A DNA stretch of 49,066 nucleotides from Microthrixaceae bacterium. GTDB lineage: Bacteria; Actinomycetota; Acidimicrobiia; Acidimicrobiales; Microtrichaceae. Under the pieces are notes generated by a model. That model had not been told where the DNA came from and ran no database searches. It saw only the letters and a list, made by a program, of their open reading frames with translations. Positions 18,478-26,183 of the stretch are shown here, piece after piece (within the stretch, counting starts at the first letter, position 1; each line of letters starts with the position of its first letter). Location of the stretch: positions 1-49,066 of the forward strand of contig JAHRAZ010000052.1 in assembly GCA_020027475.1 (NCBI GenBank). Reading direction: 5' to 3'. Made by a program: the position numbers and the translations under genes.

Positions 18478-18540
18478 GTGGTTCCAGCGCGCTAGTGGTT
18501 CAAGCGCGCCAGTGGTTCAAGCGCGCTGGTGGTTCAGCGG
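18476..18540. repeat. 17-bp tandem repeat, three full units plus a partial one
   Basis: Units at 18476-18492, 18493-18509 and 18510-18526 read (T/C)AGTGGTTC(C/A)AGCGCGC, followed by a shortened unit at 18527-18540. On the minus strand each unit supplies TGAACCAC or GGAACCAC; the outermost TGA is the stop codon of the LCP gene. The array fills the whole space between the LCP stop and the cyclophilin -10 box, so copy-number change would alter the promoter but no protein. Confidence 0.9.
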
Positions 18541-19646
18541 AACTGTTGCAGTACGGCGTCCGCATCCGGTTGGATCAAAACAAGCACCGCCGCACCACCG
18601 ATGCGGGTCGGGGTTGTGGGCAGGATCACGGTTTCGGGTGCCTCGCCCCCGAGGTGTCGTCCAAGCGACAGTGCGTCGAACAGTGAAAATCCGGTGTCCA
18701 CGGTCAGACCTTCGGAAACCGAGGAGGCCGCTCGGCCGATGGCGACCGGATTCTTGGTGCCGCCCACTTCGGAGAAGGCAGCCAGCAGGAACCGCTGCTG
18801 ACGCTCCTGGCGCCCCAGGTCTCCAGTCGCATCCGTGATTTGCCGGCCGTCGATGAACTCGGTGTAGTGACGACTGCGGACATACGACAGAGCGTCCCGC
18901 CCGCTGAGCGTGACATCACCGGCCTCGGTTACGTTGAGACCCGATGCCGGGTCCGATGCCGGGTGGTCGAAATGGATGGTCACCCCTCCGACGGCGTCGA
19001 TCACTCCCGCGAACGAGGCAAAATCAACTTCTGCGTAGTGATGAACCGGCACATCGAGGGCGGACTGCACCGTTGCGACCAGATTTGCCGGTCCGTTGTT
19101 GAACGAGCCGTTGATCCGACCTTTGGTGCCGGAGCCAGCGATCGTGACCCAGAGGTCGCGGGGAATCGACATCATTTTCGTACCGGCCATCGAAGTGCTC
19201 AGGAGAATGATGGTGTCGGCGCGACTTCCCTCCACGGTGGGTTCCGCACCGGCGACTGCATCGGGATCGAGGTTTGAGCGCGAGTCTGAGCCCACCAACA
19301 GGTAGTTGGTCACATCTCCGATTTGCTCATCGAGCACTCCGGAGAGGTCAACCCGATCAACCGCATTCCACGAAGTCCACAACCAACCCGCGAAGGCCAG
19401 CATCACCACCAGGAACAGGACCAGAATGAACCCGATCCAGCGCTTGACATTCCGCTTCTGTTTCTTTCCTTTCGGCTTACCCCCGGGCTGTGTCGGCGGA
19501 GGCGTGCCAGGGGGCGGTCGTCGAGGGGGCTTGGGTGGCGGTTGGACCGGTTTGGCCGCCCGGCCCGGTATGTGCACGGTGGCCGGTGCGGCCGGATCCG
19601 GGACATGCCACTGCCGTCCTGGTTCTCCGGGGCGCTGATCCGACAC
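18534..19646 (-). CDS. LytR-CpsA-Psr (LCP) family protein
   Basis: LCP enzymes transfer lipid-linked glycopolymers onto peptidoglycan, outside the membrane. A proline- and lysine-rich cytoplasmic N-terminus leads to one membrane helix (WIGFILVLFLVVMLAFAGWLW). The LCP domain follows with NYLLVGSDSRSNLD, GSRADTIILLS, MMSIPRDLWVTI, GRINGSFNNG, a long YAEVDFASFAGVIDAVGGV stretch and SYVRSRH, containing the acidic and arginine residues that bind pyrophosphate. Mycobacterial relatives ligate arabinogalactan, which fits the AftD-like gene at the window start. The start is GTG 19646 or GTG 19673 in the same frame; neither has a good ribosome-binding site. The stop codon is part of the 17-bp tandem array. 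Confidence 0.93.
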   Translation of the reverse strand: MSDQRPGEPGRQWHVPDPAAPATVHIPGRAAKPVQPPPKPPRRPPPGTPPPTQPGGKPKGKKQKRNVKRWIGFILVLFLVVMLAFAGWLWTSWNAVDRVDLSGVLDEQIGDVTNYLLVGSDSRSNLDPDAVAGAEPTVEGSRADTIILLSTSMAGTKMMSIPRDLWVTIAGSGTKGRINGSFNNGPANLVATVQSALDVPVHHYAEVDFASFAGVIDAVGGVTIHFDHPASDPASGLNVTEAGDVTLSGRDALSYVRSRHYTEFIDGRQITDATGDLGRQERQQRFLLAAFSEVGGTKNPVAIGRAASSVSEGLTVDTGFSLFDALSLGRHLGGEAPETVILPTTPTRIGGAAVLVLIQPDADAVLQQFR

Positions 19647-19836
19647 AGCGACAGTGTTGCATCCGCGGCCCACACTGGAGCGTCATGCGGCCACGAATCC
19701 CTGCGTTCGATCTGGGGACAGATCCGAGAGTCCCGGATAACCCGGACTCTCCCAAGAAGCCCGGATTCTCCCCGGGGCGGGCTGCCTCCCACAACCCCGA
19801 ACCCGCGACAAGTCGAGGCGGGTTGCTTCGGTCGAA

Positions 19837-19842
19837 TATGTT
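19837..19842 (+). promoter_or_regulatory. -10 box of a leaderless promoter (sigma-like/hydrolase-like fusion gene)
   Basis: TATGTT ends six bases (CAGGTT) before the GTG at 19849. The AGG inside that spacer is too close to act as a ribosome-binding site. Confidence 0.45.
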
Positions 19843-19848
19843 CAGGTT

Positions 19849-21336
19849 GTGGATTCGGGCGATACCTTCAGCGTTGCTGTTCAAATTGCGACATCACTTC
19901 TCGGGGATCCAAAAGCTGCAGCAGAAGTAGCGGCGACAGCCGAGGTACGACACAGTCTCGCTGATCCGATTCCCTGGCCCCGCGTGCTGACACCGGTGGC
20001 ACACGACGTTGTGGCGGAATGCCTCCAGAGGCAAACGGGCGACGGGGCCCCGGGCGACGACGCGGACCGCCCGGAGGCAAGCCTGCGTGAATCGGTGCGA
20101 CGCAGGTTGGCGAGCTGCGATGACCAAGAGCGAATCGCCTGCGCCCTGCATCGACTGGGCGGAGTGGACCAAACGCTGACAGCCGAAGCGATGCAGATCT
20201 CACCGCAGCAGGTCCACCGGCTGTGCGTTCCACTCTCGCTGGGGCCGGATGTCAGTTACGCCGAACTCACAGACACAACCCCCACGAACACCGCCCCCGC
20301 GGACCCGACACCCGCGGACCCGACACCCGCGGACCCGACACCCGCGGACCCGACACCCGGCCGGGCAGGGACCGTCCGGCGCAAGCGCCCCCGGAAATCC
20401 CTGATGCCGGTGATCATCACAGTCACATTGTTGGCCGTGGTGTCGATCGCTCTGTTGGCCCGCTGCAACGGCGAGCGACCTGCATTCGACGACGTGGACT
20501 CAGACCCCGGAACTGTGATTTCTGCCGATGCCGCTCCGATCCCGTCAGCAGGCTGTGGGAATCCGAGCCTCCCAACCGATGGTGACACTGATTCCGCAGA
20601 GTTTGCTGAACCATCTCCGAAACCGATGATCGTCTCTCTACCCGGTTTCGGGCAGACCGCGGATGAACTTGCCGGAATCATCGGATGGCCGCTCCTCGCA
20701 GAGGAAGCGTTGGTGATCGGGATAGACCCGGCACCCGATGAATCGGAGTTCAATACGCTCGGCGATCCGAACCGCCGTGACGACCGCTCCGAAGTCGTGC
20801 GCATGACCGAGGACGCAATCGCCGGCGAGTGCGTCGATCTCGCACGTGTACACCTTGTCGGATATGGACCCGGAGGCCAGCTGGCAGGGGGCATTGCGTG
20901 CACGAACGCCGCCCTCTACGCGACCGTGACCATGGTCTCGGGCTGGATGATGCCAGACACATGCGAACTTGATCCCCCCATATCCGCATTGTTCGTGGCC
21001 AACTTCGCCGACCCGGTCATCTCGATCAACGGCGGATACGGACCCGAGGCCCAATCCGTCTTTGTTGACCAGGCGCTCCGTCGAGCTGATTCGGAGCCTC
21101 TCGGCGACGTCGCCTCCCGCTGGGCCGAGGCCATCGATACCGAGACGTTGCCGGAGGTCCCCTACCTCGGCACTGATCTCTCCCGAGATCAGGGAGCTGG
21201 GGCCGTGGCTGAATCCTGGAGCGCATCCACGGGAGCAGAGGTAACCGTGGTGATCAACCCGAGCTCCTCCCATGACTGGTATCCGGACAATTTCGGCACG
21301 ATTCTGGAGTTCATGGTTGCGCACGCCCGCAACTGA
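19849..21336 (+). CDS. membrane protein joining a sigma-region-4-like cytoplasmic part to a PHB-depolymerase/LpqC-like domain lacking the Ser nucleophile
   Basis: I do not know a named family for this 495-residue protein. Residues 1-130 resemble a degenerate ECF sigma factor: a helical segment GDPKAAAEVAATAEVRH and a region-4-like DDQERIACALHRLGG with a helix-turn-helix-like TAEAMQISPQQVHRL. A linker of four perfect 15-bp repeats (PADPT units, residues about 150-170) and a basic patch precede one membrane helix (residues 186-205). The outer part from residue 258 has an alpha/beta-hydrolase pattern as in LpqC/PHB depolymerases: SLPGFGQTADEL, VHLVGYGPGGQLAGG, FADPVISINGG and SSHDWYPD. The nucleophile position in GxSxGG is Gly340, so catalysis is unlikely, although the Asp and His475 remain. 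A transmembrane sensor-regulator is one reading; a structural protein is another. Confidence 0.7.
   Translation: MDSGDTFSVAVQIATSLLGDPKAAAEVAATAEVRHSLADPIPWPRVLTPVAHDVVAECLQRQTGDGAPGDDADRPEASLRESVRRRLASCDDQERIACALHRLGGVDQTLTAEAMQISPQQVHRLCVPLSLGPDVSYAELTDTTPTNTAPADPTPADPTPADPTPADPTPGRAGTVRRKRPRKSLMPVIITVTLLAVVSIALLARCNGERPAFDDVDSDPGTVISADAAPIPSAGCGNPSLPTDGDTDSAEFAEPSPKPMIVSLPGFGQTADELAGIIGWPLLAEEALVIGIDPAPDESEFNTLGDPNRRDDRSEVVRMTEDAIAGECVDLARVHLVGYGPGGQLAGGIACTNAALYATVTMVSGWMMPDTCELDPPISALFVANFADPVISINGGYGPEAQSVFVDQALRRADSEPLGDVASRWAEAIDTETLPEVPYLGTDLSRDQGAGAVAESWSASTGAEVTVVINPSSSHDWYPDNFGTILEFMVAHARN
20296..20355. repeat. 15-bp tandem repeat in coding sequence, four perfect copies
   Basis: Four exact copies of CCCGCGGACCCGACA encode the PADPT linker repeats between the cytoplasmic domain and the membrane helix of the fusion protein. 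Because the unit is a multiple of three, copy-number change would alter linker length without shifting the frame. Confidence 0.95.
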
Positions 21337-21436
21337 GGTGATCCCGGCACAACACCCCGGATTCGAGGCCCGGAAAAGCCTGCGATCCAAGCGTTGCTCC
21401 GGCGAGCGTGACCGACATCAGCACGAACGGCCTCCG

Positions 21437-22021
21437 TCAGCGAAATGGTGGTCCCGACAACCACGAAACAAGTGAACAACGCAGCCCACTGATCAACGGT
21501 GTCACCCTGTGATACTCAAAGGCCGGAAACGAGATGACCGAACCAATCGCGCGAGCCGACAAGAGGTAGCCGTCTCGCTCCTGGCTGTCGTAGTCCTCGG
21601 CGACCTCCAGGAATTCGAGGTCGGCACCCTCATATCCGCTCGGGTCACTCAACTGGATCACCAACGAAAGCTTCCGGTGTTCCAGACCTTCTTCGAAGCC
21701 GTCGTGGTGCCAGGTGTAGTGAGATCCCTCCGACTCATAGACCGTGAACTGCAGATCTTCGGAGAAACCGTCCAGATCGAAGCCATAACCATCGTTGGCG
21801 GCTTCTGCCACTGCGGCCAGACGCTCGTGTATCCAGTTGTCATCCCCGGATTCACCAATCCAGGCCACGCGTGATTCGCGGATGTCGGCGGAGACGTCCT
21901 CCACCCCTTCCACACCTGCCACGGTGCCGGACCGCTCGAGCCGGATTTGCTCGAACCCGAGACGGACAATCTCGGCACATTCGCGCGGCGTGAAAACGTC
22001 GGGATGGATATGGAAGTTCAT
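21437..22021 (-). CDS. 2-oxoglutarate/Fe(II)-dependent dioxygenase (PKHD/P4H type)
   Basis: A double-stranded beta-helix oxygenase of about 194 residues. The iron ligands are His and Asp in YTWHHDGFE and the distal His in FPAFEYHRVTP; the Arg in SGLRCSLVSWL would hold the 2-oxoglutarate carboxylate. The N-terminal HIHPDVFTPRECAEIVRLG is typical of PKHD-type hydroxylases such as the PiuC/YbiX group, which hydroxylate proteins or small molecules. ATG 22021 is preferred to 22036 (five residues longer); no clear ribosome-binding site precedes either. It is divergent from the Rrf2 regulator across about 95 bases, which may control it. Confidence 0.9.
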   Translation of the reverse strand: MNFHIHPDVFTPRECAEIVRLGFEQIRLERSGTVAGVEGVEDVSADIRESRVAWIGESGDDNWIHERLAAVAEAANDGYGFDLDGFSEDLQFTVYESEGSHYTWHHDGFEEGLEHRKLSLVIQLSDPSGYEGADLEFLEVAEDYDSQERDGYLLSARAIGSVISFPAFEYHRVTPLISGLRCSLVSWLSGPPFR

Positions 22022-22116
22022 GGTGGATACTGGCATCCCGCGGACCGGTTCGGGCGCACCGACATCAACCGATCACAACCTGCCCTGCCACGGTTCCACG
22101 TGCCACACTTCTGATT

Positions 22117-22584
22117 GTGAGAGTCACTGCGAAGGTTGATTACGCTGTCCGTGCGGCCTTGGAACTTGCCGCCCGGTCGCCGCAGCGTTCCGCTGGAGCG
22201 ACCAAGGGTGATGTCTTGGGGGAATCGCAATCGATTCCCACCAAGTACCTCGAGAACATCCTCTCCGAACTGCGCAGGGCCGGCCTGGTGGGAAGCCGAC
22301 GGGGATCAGACGGCGGCTATTGGCTGGCGACCCCGGCCTCGGAGATTAGCGTTGCCGACATCATTCGGGCCGTTGAGGGACCCTTGGCAGATGTCCGCGG
22401 AGAGGCTCCGGAGAACCTGGATTACTCAGGGGTCGCAGAACCCCTCGAGAGCGTCTGGCTGGCCACCAGGGCCTCCCTGCGAAATGTGCTCGAATCCGTG
22501 ACCCTCGGCGACCTGATCTCGGACTCAGTGCCCACGGAGGTGCTGGACCTGCTCCGGACACCCGGTGCACTGAACCGTCGCTGA
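22117..22584 (+). CDS. Rrf2-family transcriptional regulator
   Basis: Rrf2 proteins are dimeric winged-helix regulators. The protein begins MRVTAKVDYAVRAALELA, with the N-terminal helix and the start of the HTH, then IPTKYLENILSELRRAGLVGSRRGSDGGYWLA, the recognition helix and wing, and a dimerisation helix to residue 155. The three cysteines that hold an Fe-S cluster in IscR or NsrR are absent, so it is not an Fe-S sensor of that type. GTG at 22117 has no good ribosome-binding site. The oxygenase gene lies divergently upstream, and the small Cys protein gene converges on its 3' end with an 8-base gap. Confidence 0.92.
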   Translation: MRVTAKVDYAVRAALELAARSPQRSAGATKGDVLGESQSIPTKYLENILSELRRAGLVGSRRGSDGGYWLATPASEISVADIIRAVEGPLADVRGEAPENLDYSGVAEPLESVWLATRASLRNVLESVTLGDLISDSVPTEVLDLLRTPGALNRR

Positions 22585-22592
22585 ATACCGGA

Positions 22593-22964
22593 TCAGACCT
22601 GTTCGGTCTCCGCCAATGCTGACTTCAACAATTGGGCGAACGCATCCACATCACCGTCGACCTGATCCAGGTCGGCTGCGCTGAGAAGCACCTTGAGATC
22701 CTCCTGGCGATGAGCGACAACGAGCGGCTGGAGTCCAGCGGTGAAGGCGGCCAGCTCCGGAGACTGTTCGTTTCGATGCAACACGTCGACCGGTATTTCC
22801 AGACTGCATGTCAGCTCCTCGAACTCCGATTTCTTGCGGAGCTTGCCATGGCTGATGTCGCACAGCGCGCAATGATTTCCCCGAATCGTTCCGAGCACAT
22901 AACGGAGCTCGCCGGAGATTCCACTGTCAGCGTCGTAGATCATCGAGAGCTTGGTTACAGTCAC
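22593..22964 (-). CDS. uncharacterised small protein with CALC motif
   Basis: The predicted protein (about 123 residues) belongs to no family I can name with certainty. It starts VTVTKLSMIYDADSGISGELRYVLGT, moves to GNHCALCDISHGKLRKKSEFEEL with a CxxC pair followed by a conserved-looking DISHG, and ends with an acidic helical part (LKVLLSAADLDQVDG). The CxxC could bind a metal or act as a redox pair. I have a loose memory of similar actinobacterial proteins annotated as hypothetical. The start could be GTG 22964, ATG 22943 or TTG 23009. It faces the Rrf2 gene tail to tail and is divergent from the oxidase gene. Confidence 0.7.
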   Translation of the reverse strand: MTVTKLSMIYDADSGISGELRYVLGTIRGNHCALCDISHGKLRKKSEFEELTCSLEIPVDVLHRNEQSPELAAFTAGLQPLVVAHRQEDLKVLLSAADLDQVDGDVDAFAQLLKSALAETEQV

Positions 22965-23050
22965 ATCCGGGACAACCCGCGATTGGCGCGGATTCTTCCC
23001 TACCGCCAAACATCATCATCGCATCGAGGCCGGGATCCCGGAGGAAACAA

Positions 23051-24454
23051 GTGAGCACACCTACAGCAGACCCGGGGGACATCGAATCGGTGTTGGCCGG
23101 ACTGACCGAATCCGTGGCCGGAGCAGAGATGCTCATCGGCGACCAGATATCCGAGGAGTACGAACAGGACGAGAGTCTGACGGTTGATCCATGTCGGCCC
23201 ACGGCAGTGTTCCTGCCGCGCTCGACCGCCGAGGTCTCCCAGATAATGAGGCTCGCCGATCACCACCGTGTACCCATCACCGGCCGCGGTGCCGGAACCG
23301 GGCTGTCAGGCGCAGCAGTGCCCCGAAACGACTCGATCGTCGTGAGCTTCGAGCGCATGAACGAGATCATCGAGATCGACACAGAAAACCACGTCGCTGT
23401 GGTGCAACCCGGCATTCGACTCAATGAACTCGATGAGGCACTCAAACCGTACGACCTGGTGTATCCGGTCTATCCAGGTGAGTATTCGGCGAGTCTCGGC
23501 GGAAACGTGAACACCAACGCCGGAGGCATGCGGGCCGTGAAGTACGGAGTCACCCGCCACCATGTTCTCGGGCTCGAGGTTGTGCTGCCCGGCGGAGAAG
23601 TGATCCGCACCGGTGGCAAGTTCGTGAAGTCGACTTCTGGTTATGACCTGACCCAGCTAATGGTGGGCAGCGAAGGCACACTGGGTCTGGTCACGGAGAT
23701 CACGCTCAAGCTCCATCCCCGGCTCCCCCATTGCGCAACAGTCCTCGCCCCCTTCGCCACACTCGACAGCGTCACCGAAGCGGTACCCAGAATCGTGGAC
23801 TCCGGTGTTTCTCCATTGATCCTCGAGTACATCGACATCATGACTATGTCAGCAACGGCCGAATTCACCGGCCTGGAGCTGGGCATTCCACAGGAGATCA
23901 AGGACACGGCACTCGCCTACCTCGTGGTGATGCTCGAGAACAGCCACGAATCCCGTCTGGAGGAAGACACGGCATCGTTGGCCGAGCATCTATCAGAACT
24001 CGGCGCGATGGACGTCTACGTGCTCCCGAGTAATGCGGCCGAGAAACTCATCGAGGCGCGCGAGCAGGCGTTCTGGATCTCGAAAGCCAACAACGCCGAT
24101 GAGATCGTCGACATCGTGGTTCCACGCGCTGATATCCCGGAGTTCATGAATCGGGTGGCCGCTCTCGCCAATGAGTATGAAGCCTGGATAGCCGGCTGCG
24201 GCCACGCCGGTGACGGCAATGTTCATCTGGGAGTGTTCTGCGGTGGCGACCCGCACAAACGCGACCGGATCATGCACGAACTCTTCGACGCCAGCCGGGC
24301 GCTCGGCGGCGCAATCTCGGCCGAACACGGGATCGGCCTCGCGAAGCGGGAACACTTCCTCACTCTGGAGGATCCCACCAAGATCGAATTGATGCGCAGG
24401 ATAAAGACCGCGTTCGATCCGAACGGCATCATGAATCCCGACACCATCTTCTGA
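23051..24454 (+). CDS. FAD-linked oxidase, GlcD/D-lactate dehydrogenase type
   Basis: A flavoprotein of the VAO family that oxidises 2-hydroxyacids such as glycolate or D-lactate. The FAD-binding half carries VPITGRGAGTGLSGAAVP, SASLGGNVNTNAGG, VTRHHVLGLEVVLPGGE and TSGYDLTQLMVGSEGTLG; the substrate half ends with CGHAGDGNVHLGVF and SAEHGIGLAKREHF. At 467 residues it has the length of GlcD. The companion GlcE/GlcF genes are absent nearby, so either another electron acceptor is used or the partner lies elsewhere. GTG 23051 has GGAGG eight bases upstream. The ThDP enzyme follows after 121 bases. Confidence 0.92.
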   Translation: MSTPTADPGDIESVLAGLTESVAGAEMLIGDQISEEYEQDESLTVDPCRPTAVFLPRSTAEVSQIMRLADHHRVPITGRGAGTGLSGAAVPRNDSIVVSFERMNEIIEIDTENHVAVVQPGIRLNELDEALKPYDLVYPVYPGEYSASLGGNVNTNAGGMRAVKYGVTRHHVLGLEVVLPGGEVIRTGGKFVKSTSGYDLTQLMVGSEGTLGLVTEITLKLHPRLPHCATVLAPFATLDSVTEAVPRIVDSGVSPLILEYIDIMTMSATAEFTGLELGIPQEIKDTALAYLVVMLENSHESRLEEDTASLAEHLSELGAMDVYVLPSNAAEKLIEAREQAFWISKANNADEIVDIVVPRADIPEFMNRVAALANEYEAWIAGCGHAGDGNVHLGVFCGGDPHKRDRIMHELFDASRALGGAISAEHGIGLAKREHFLTLEDPTKIELMRRIKTAFDPNGIMNPDTIF

Positions 24455-24575
24455 CACAGATCGGCAGCAATCCTCAGATGTCCCCTTACACCTCGCCTGC
24501 CGACGAACTCCCAGCATCCAGTCAGTTTCGAGCGGATACCCCTTCACCGGGTGTCCGTCCTACGGAAGGAATCCA

Positions 24576-26132
24576 ATGAACGGTGCCCAAGCACTCATAC
24601 GCACTCTGGTCGACTCCGGAGTGGACACCACATTCATGAATCCGGGCACGTCCGAGATGCACTACGTGGCTGCTCTCGATGACGTGCCGGACATGCGGGG
24701 AATCCTGGCGCTCTTCGAAGGTGTGGCAACAGGAGCCGCCGACGGGTTCGCACGTATGGCGGGCCGCCCTGCTGCGTCCTTGTTGCATCTCGGACCGGGA
24801 CTAGGCAACGGACTGGCGAATCTGCACAATGCGCGCCGGGCCCACACTCCCCTTCTCAACATTGTTGGCGACCACGCCACACACCACGCCCGTTACGACG
24901 CTCCGCTGCAGTCCGACATCGAAGCGATCGCGTCGAGCCTCAACGGTGTGATCCGGGCCTCAACCACTTCCGGAGATGTGGCCCGCGACACTGCCCGGGC
25001 CGTGGCCGATGCTTATGGTCCTCCCGGCCAGATCTCAACCCTGATTCTTCCGGCGGATGTCTGTTGGGATCCCTGCGATGGTCCGGCGCCGGCGGTTGCT
25101 CCGCGCCAACCCGCAGCTGTGGACGGCAATGTGATCTCCGAGATCGCCGCAATCCTGCGTTCCTCCGGGGAATCCGCGGCCATCATGGTGGGCGGCACGG
25201 CCTGCATGGCAGGTCCAGCGGAGTTGGCTGGTCGCATCAGTGCGTCCACGGGCGCCAAGCTCCTCGCGGAAACCTTCCCGACCCGATCGCAACGAGGCGC
25301 AGGAAGGGTTGCTGTGGAGCGCCTGGGATACCTCGCCGAGTTCGCGCAGATGCAACTGGATGGTCTACAACACCTGATCCTGGTGGAGGCCGCCTCACCG
25401 GTGTCATTCTTCGCTTACCCGGACAAGGCATCCGAGCTGGTGCCCGACGGCTGTACTGTGCACACACTTGCGGTGCCGGGACAGAACAGCACGGGTGCTC
25501 TGGCCGCTCTGGCTGACCTCGTGGCTCCGGATGCCGAGCCAGTGCTGACCTCTGCATCGCGCCCCGATCGACCGACCGGCGAGCTCAATGCCGAAACGCT
25601 GGCATCAGCCGTGGGGTCGATCCTGCCCGAAGGTGCAATCGTCGCCGATGAGGGCAACACCACAGGATTGTTCGTGTCCGGATTCACAGCCGGTTGCCCG
25701 CAGCACGATTGGCTCTGCCTCACTGGTGGTGCGATTGGCTATGGCATGCCCGTGGCCACGGGCGCCGCGGTGGCCGAACCACATCGCAAGGTGCTCAACC
25801 TTCAGGCCGACGGAAGCGCGATGTACACGTTCCAGGCCTTGTGGACCCAGGTTCGGGAAAACCTCGACGTGACCACGGTGATCCTCAACAACAGTTCCTA
25901 CGCCGTACTCAACATGGAGTTGGAACGGGTGGGCGCGGCCGGCGACGGTGCGCGGGCCCGCGACATGCTCGACCTGACCCGCCCCGACCTGGACTTTGTG
26001 TCCCTGGCCAGGGCTTGCGGCGTGGAACAGGTGAGCCGGGCCACCACGGCCGAAGAGTTCACCACTCAGCTCGAAGCAGCCTTTGCCGTCGAGGGTCCAG
26101 CGGTGGTGGAGGCCGTGCTTCCCCCACTCTGA
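24576..26132 (+). CDS. thiamine-diphosphate enzyme, acetolactate synthase large-subunit-like
   Basis: A ThDP-dependent protein of 518 residues with the three expected domains. The PYR domain has the catalytic Glu in LALFEGVATGAADGFARM, then NIVGDHATHHARYDAP with a His pair typical of decarboxylase-like relatives; the middle domain is around residues 190-330; the PP domain has LTGGAIGYGMPVATGAA and the ThDP/Mg segment ADGSAMYTFQALWTQ with NN downstream. The usual GDG is ADG here. Its sequence is nearer to the IlvB-like or benzoylformate decarboxylase-like group than to true biosynthetic IlvB, and no ilvN is adjacent, so a 2-oxoacid decarboxylase or carboligase role is likely. GGAAGGAA precedes the ATG. 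Confidence 0.85.
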   Translation: MNGAQALIRTLVDSGVDTTFMNPGTSEMHYVAALDDVPDMRGILALFEGVATGAADGFARMAGRPAASLLHLGPGLGNGLANLHNARRAHTPLLNIVGDHATHHARYDAPLQSDIEAIASSLNGVIRASTTSGDVARDTARAVADAYGPPGQISTLILPADVCWDPCDGPAPAVAPRQPAAVDGNVISEIAAILRSSGESAAIMVGGTACMAGPAELAGRISASTGAKLLAETFPTRSQRGAGRVAVERLGYLAEFAQMQLDGLQHLILVEAASPVSFFAYPDKASELVPDGCTVHTLAVPGQNSTGALAALADLVAPDAEPVLTSASRPDRPTGELNAETLASAVGSILPEGAIVADEGNTTGLFVSGFTAGCPQHDWLCLTGGAIGYGMPVATGAAVAEPHRKVLNLQADGSAMYTFQALWTQVRENLDVTTVILNNSSYAVLNMELERVGAAGDGARARDMLDLTRPDLDFVSLARACGVEQVSRATTAEEFTTQLEAAFAVEGPAVVEAVLPPL

Positions 26133-26152
26133 GGGCTTCCCCCACTGTGAGG
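26117..26152. repeat. 18-bp tandem duplication across the ThDP gene stop
   Basis: GCTTCCCCCACTCTGAGG (26117-26134) is followed at once by a copy with one change (26135-26152). The first copy encodes the last residues and stop of the ThDP gene; the second lies beyond it. Confidence 0.85.
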
Positions 26153-26153
26153 A

Positions 26154-26183
26154 ACACTCAGGAGAGGGACACTCAGGAGAGGG
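26154..26183. repeat. 15-bp tandem duplication at the end of the convergent gene
   Basis: Two exact copies of ACACTCAGGAGAGGG. On the minus strand each unit encodes Val-Ser-Leu-Ser-stop, so the stop of the minus-strand gene (26173-26175) lies in one copy and is repeated in the other. Confidence 0.85.

Noticed and set aside
18476-18540. Possible CRISPR array
   Set aside because: The 17-bp units are directly adjacent with no spacers and no cas genes are near; it is a simple tandem repeat.
19849-20240. Functional ECF sigma factor
   Set aside because: The region-2 part is too short and lacks the -10 recognition pattern; only a region-4-like segment is suggestive, and the protein is membrane-bound.
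21337-21436. Terminator between the fusion gene and the oxygenase gene
   Set aside because: Only a four-base GCTC/GAGC stem is found; too weak.
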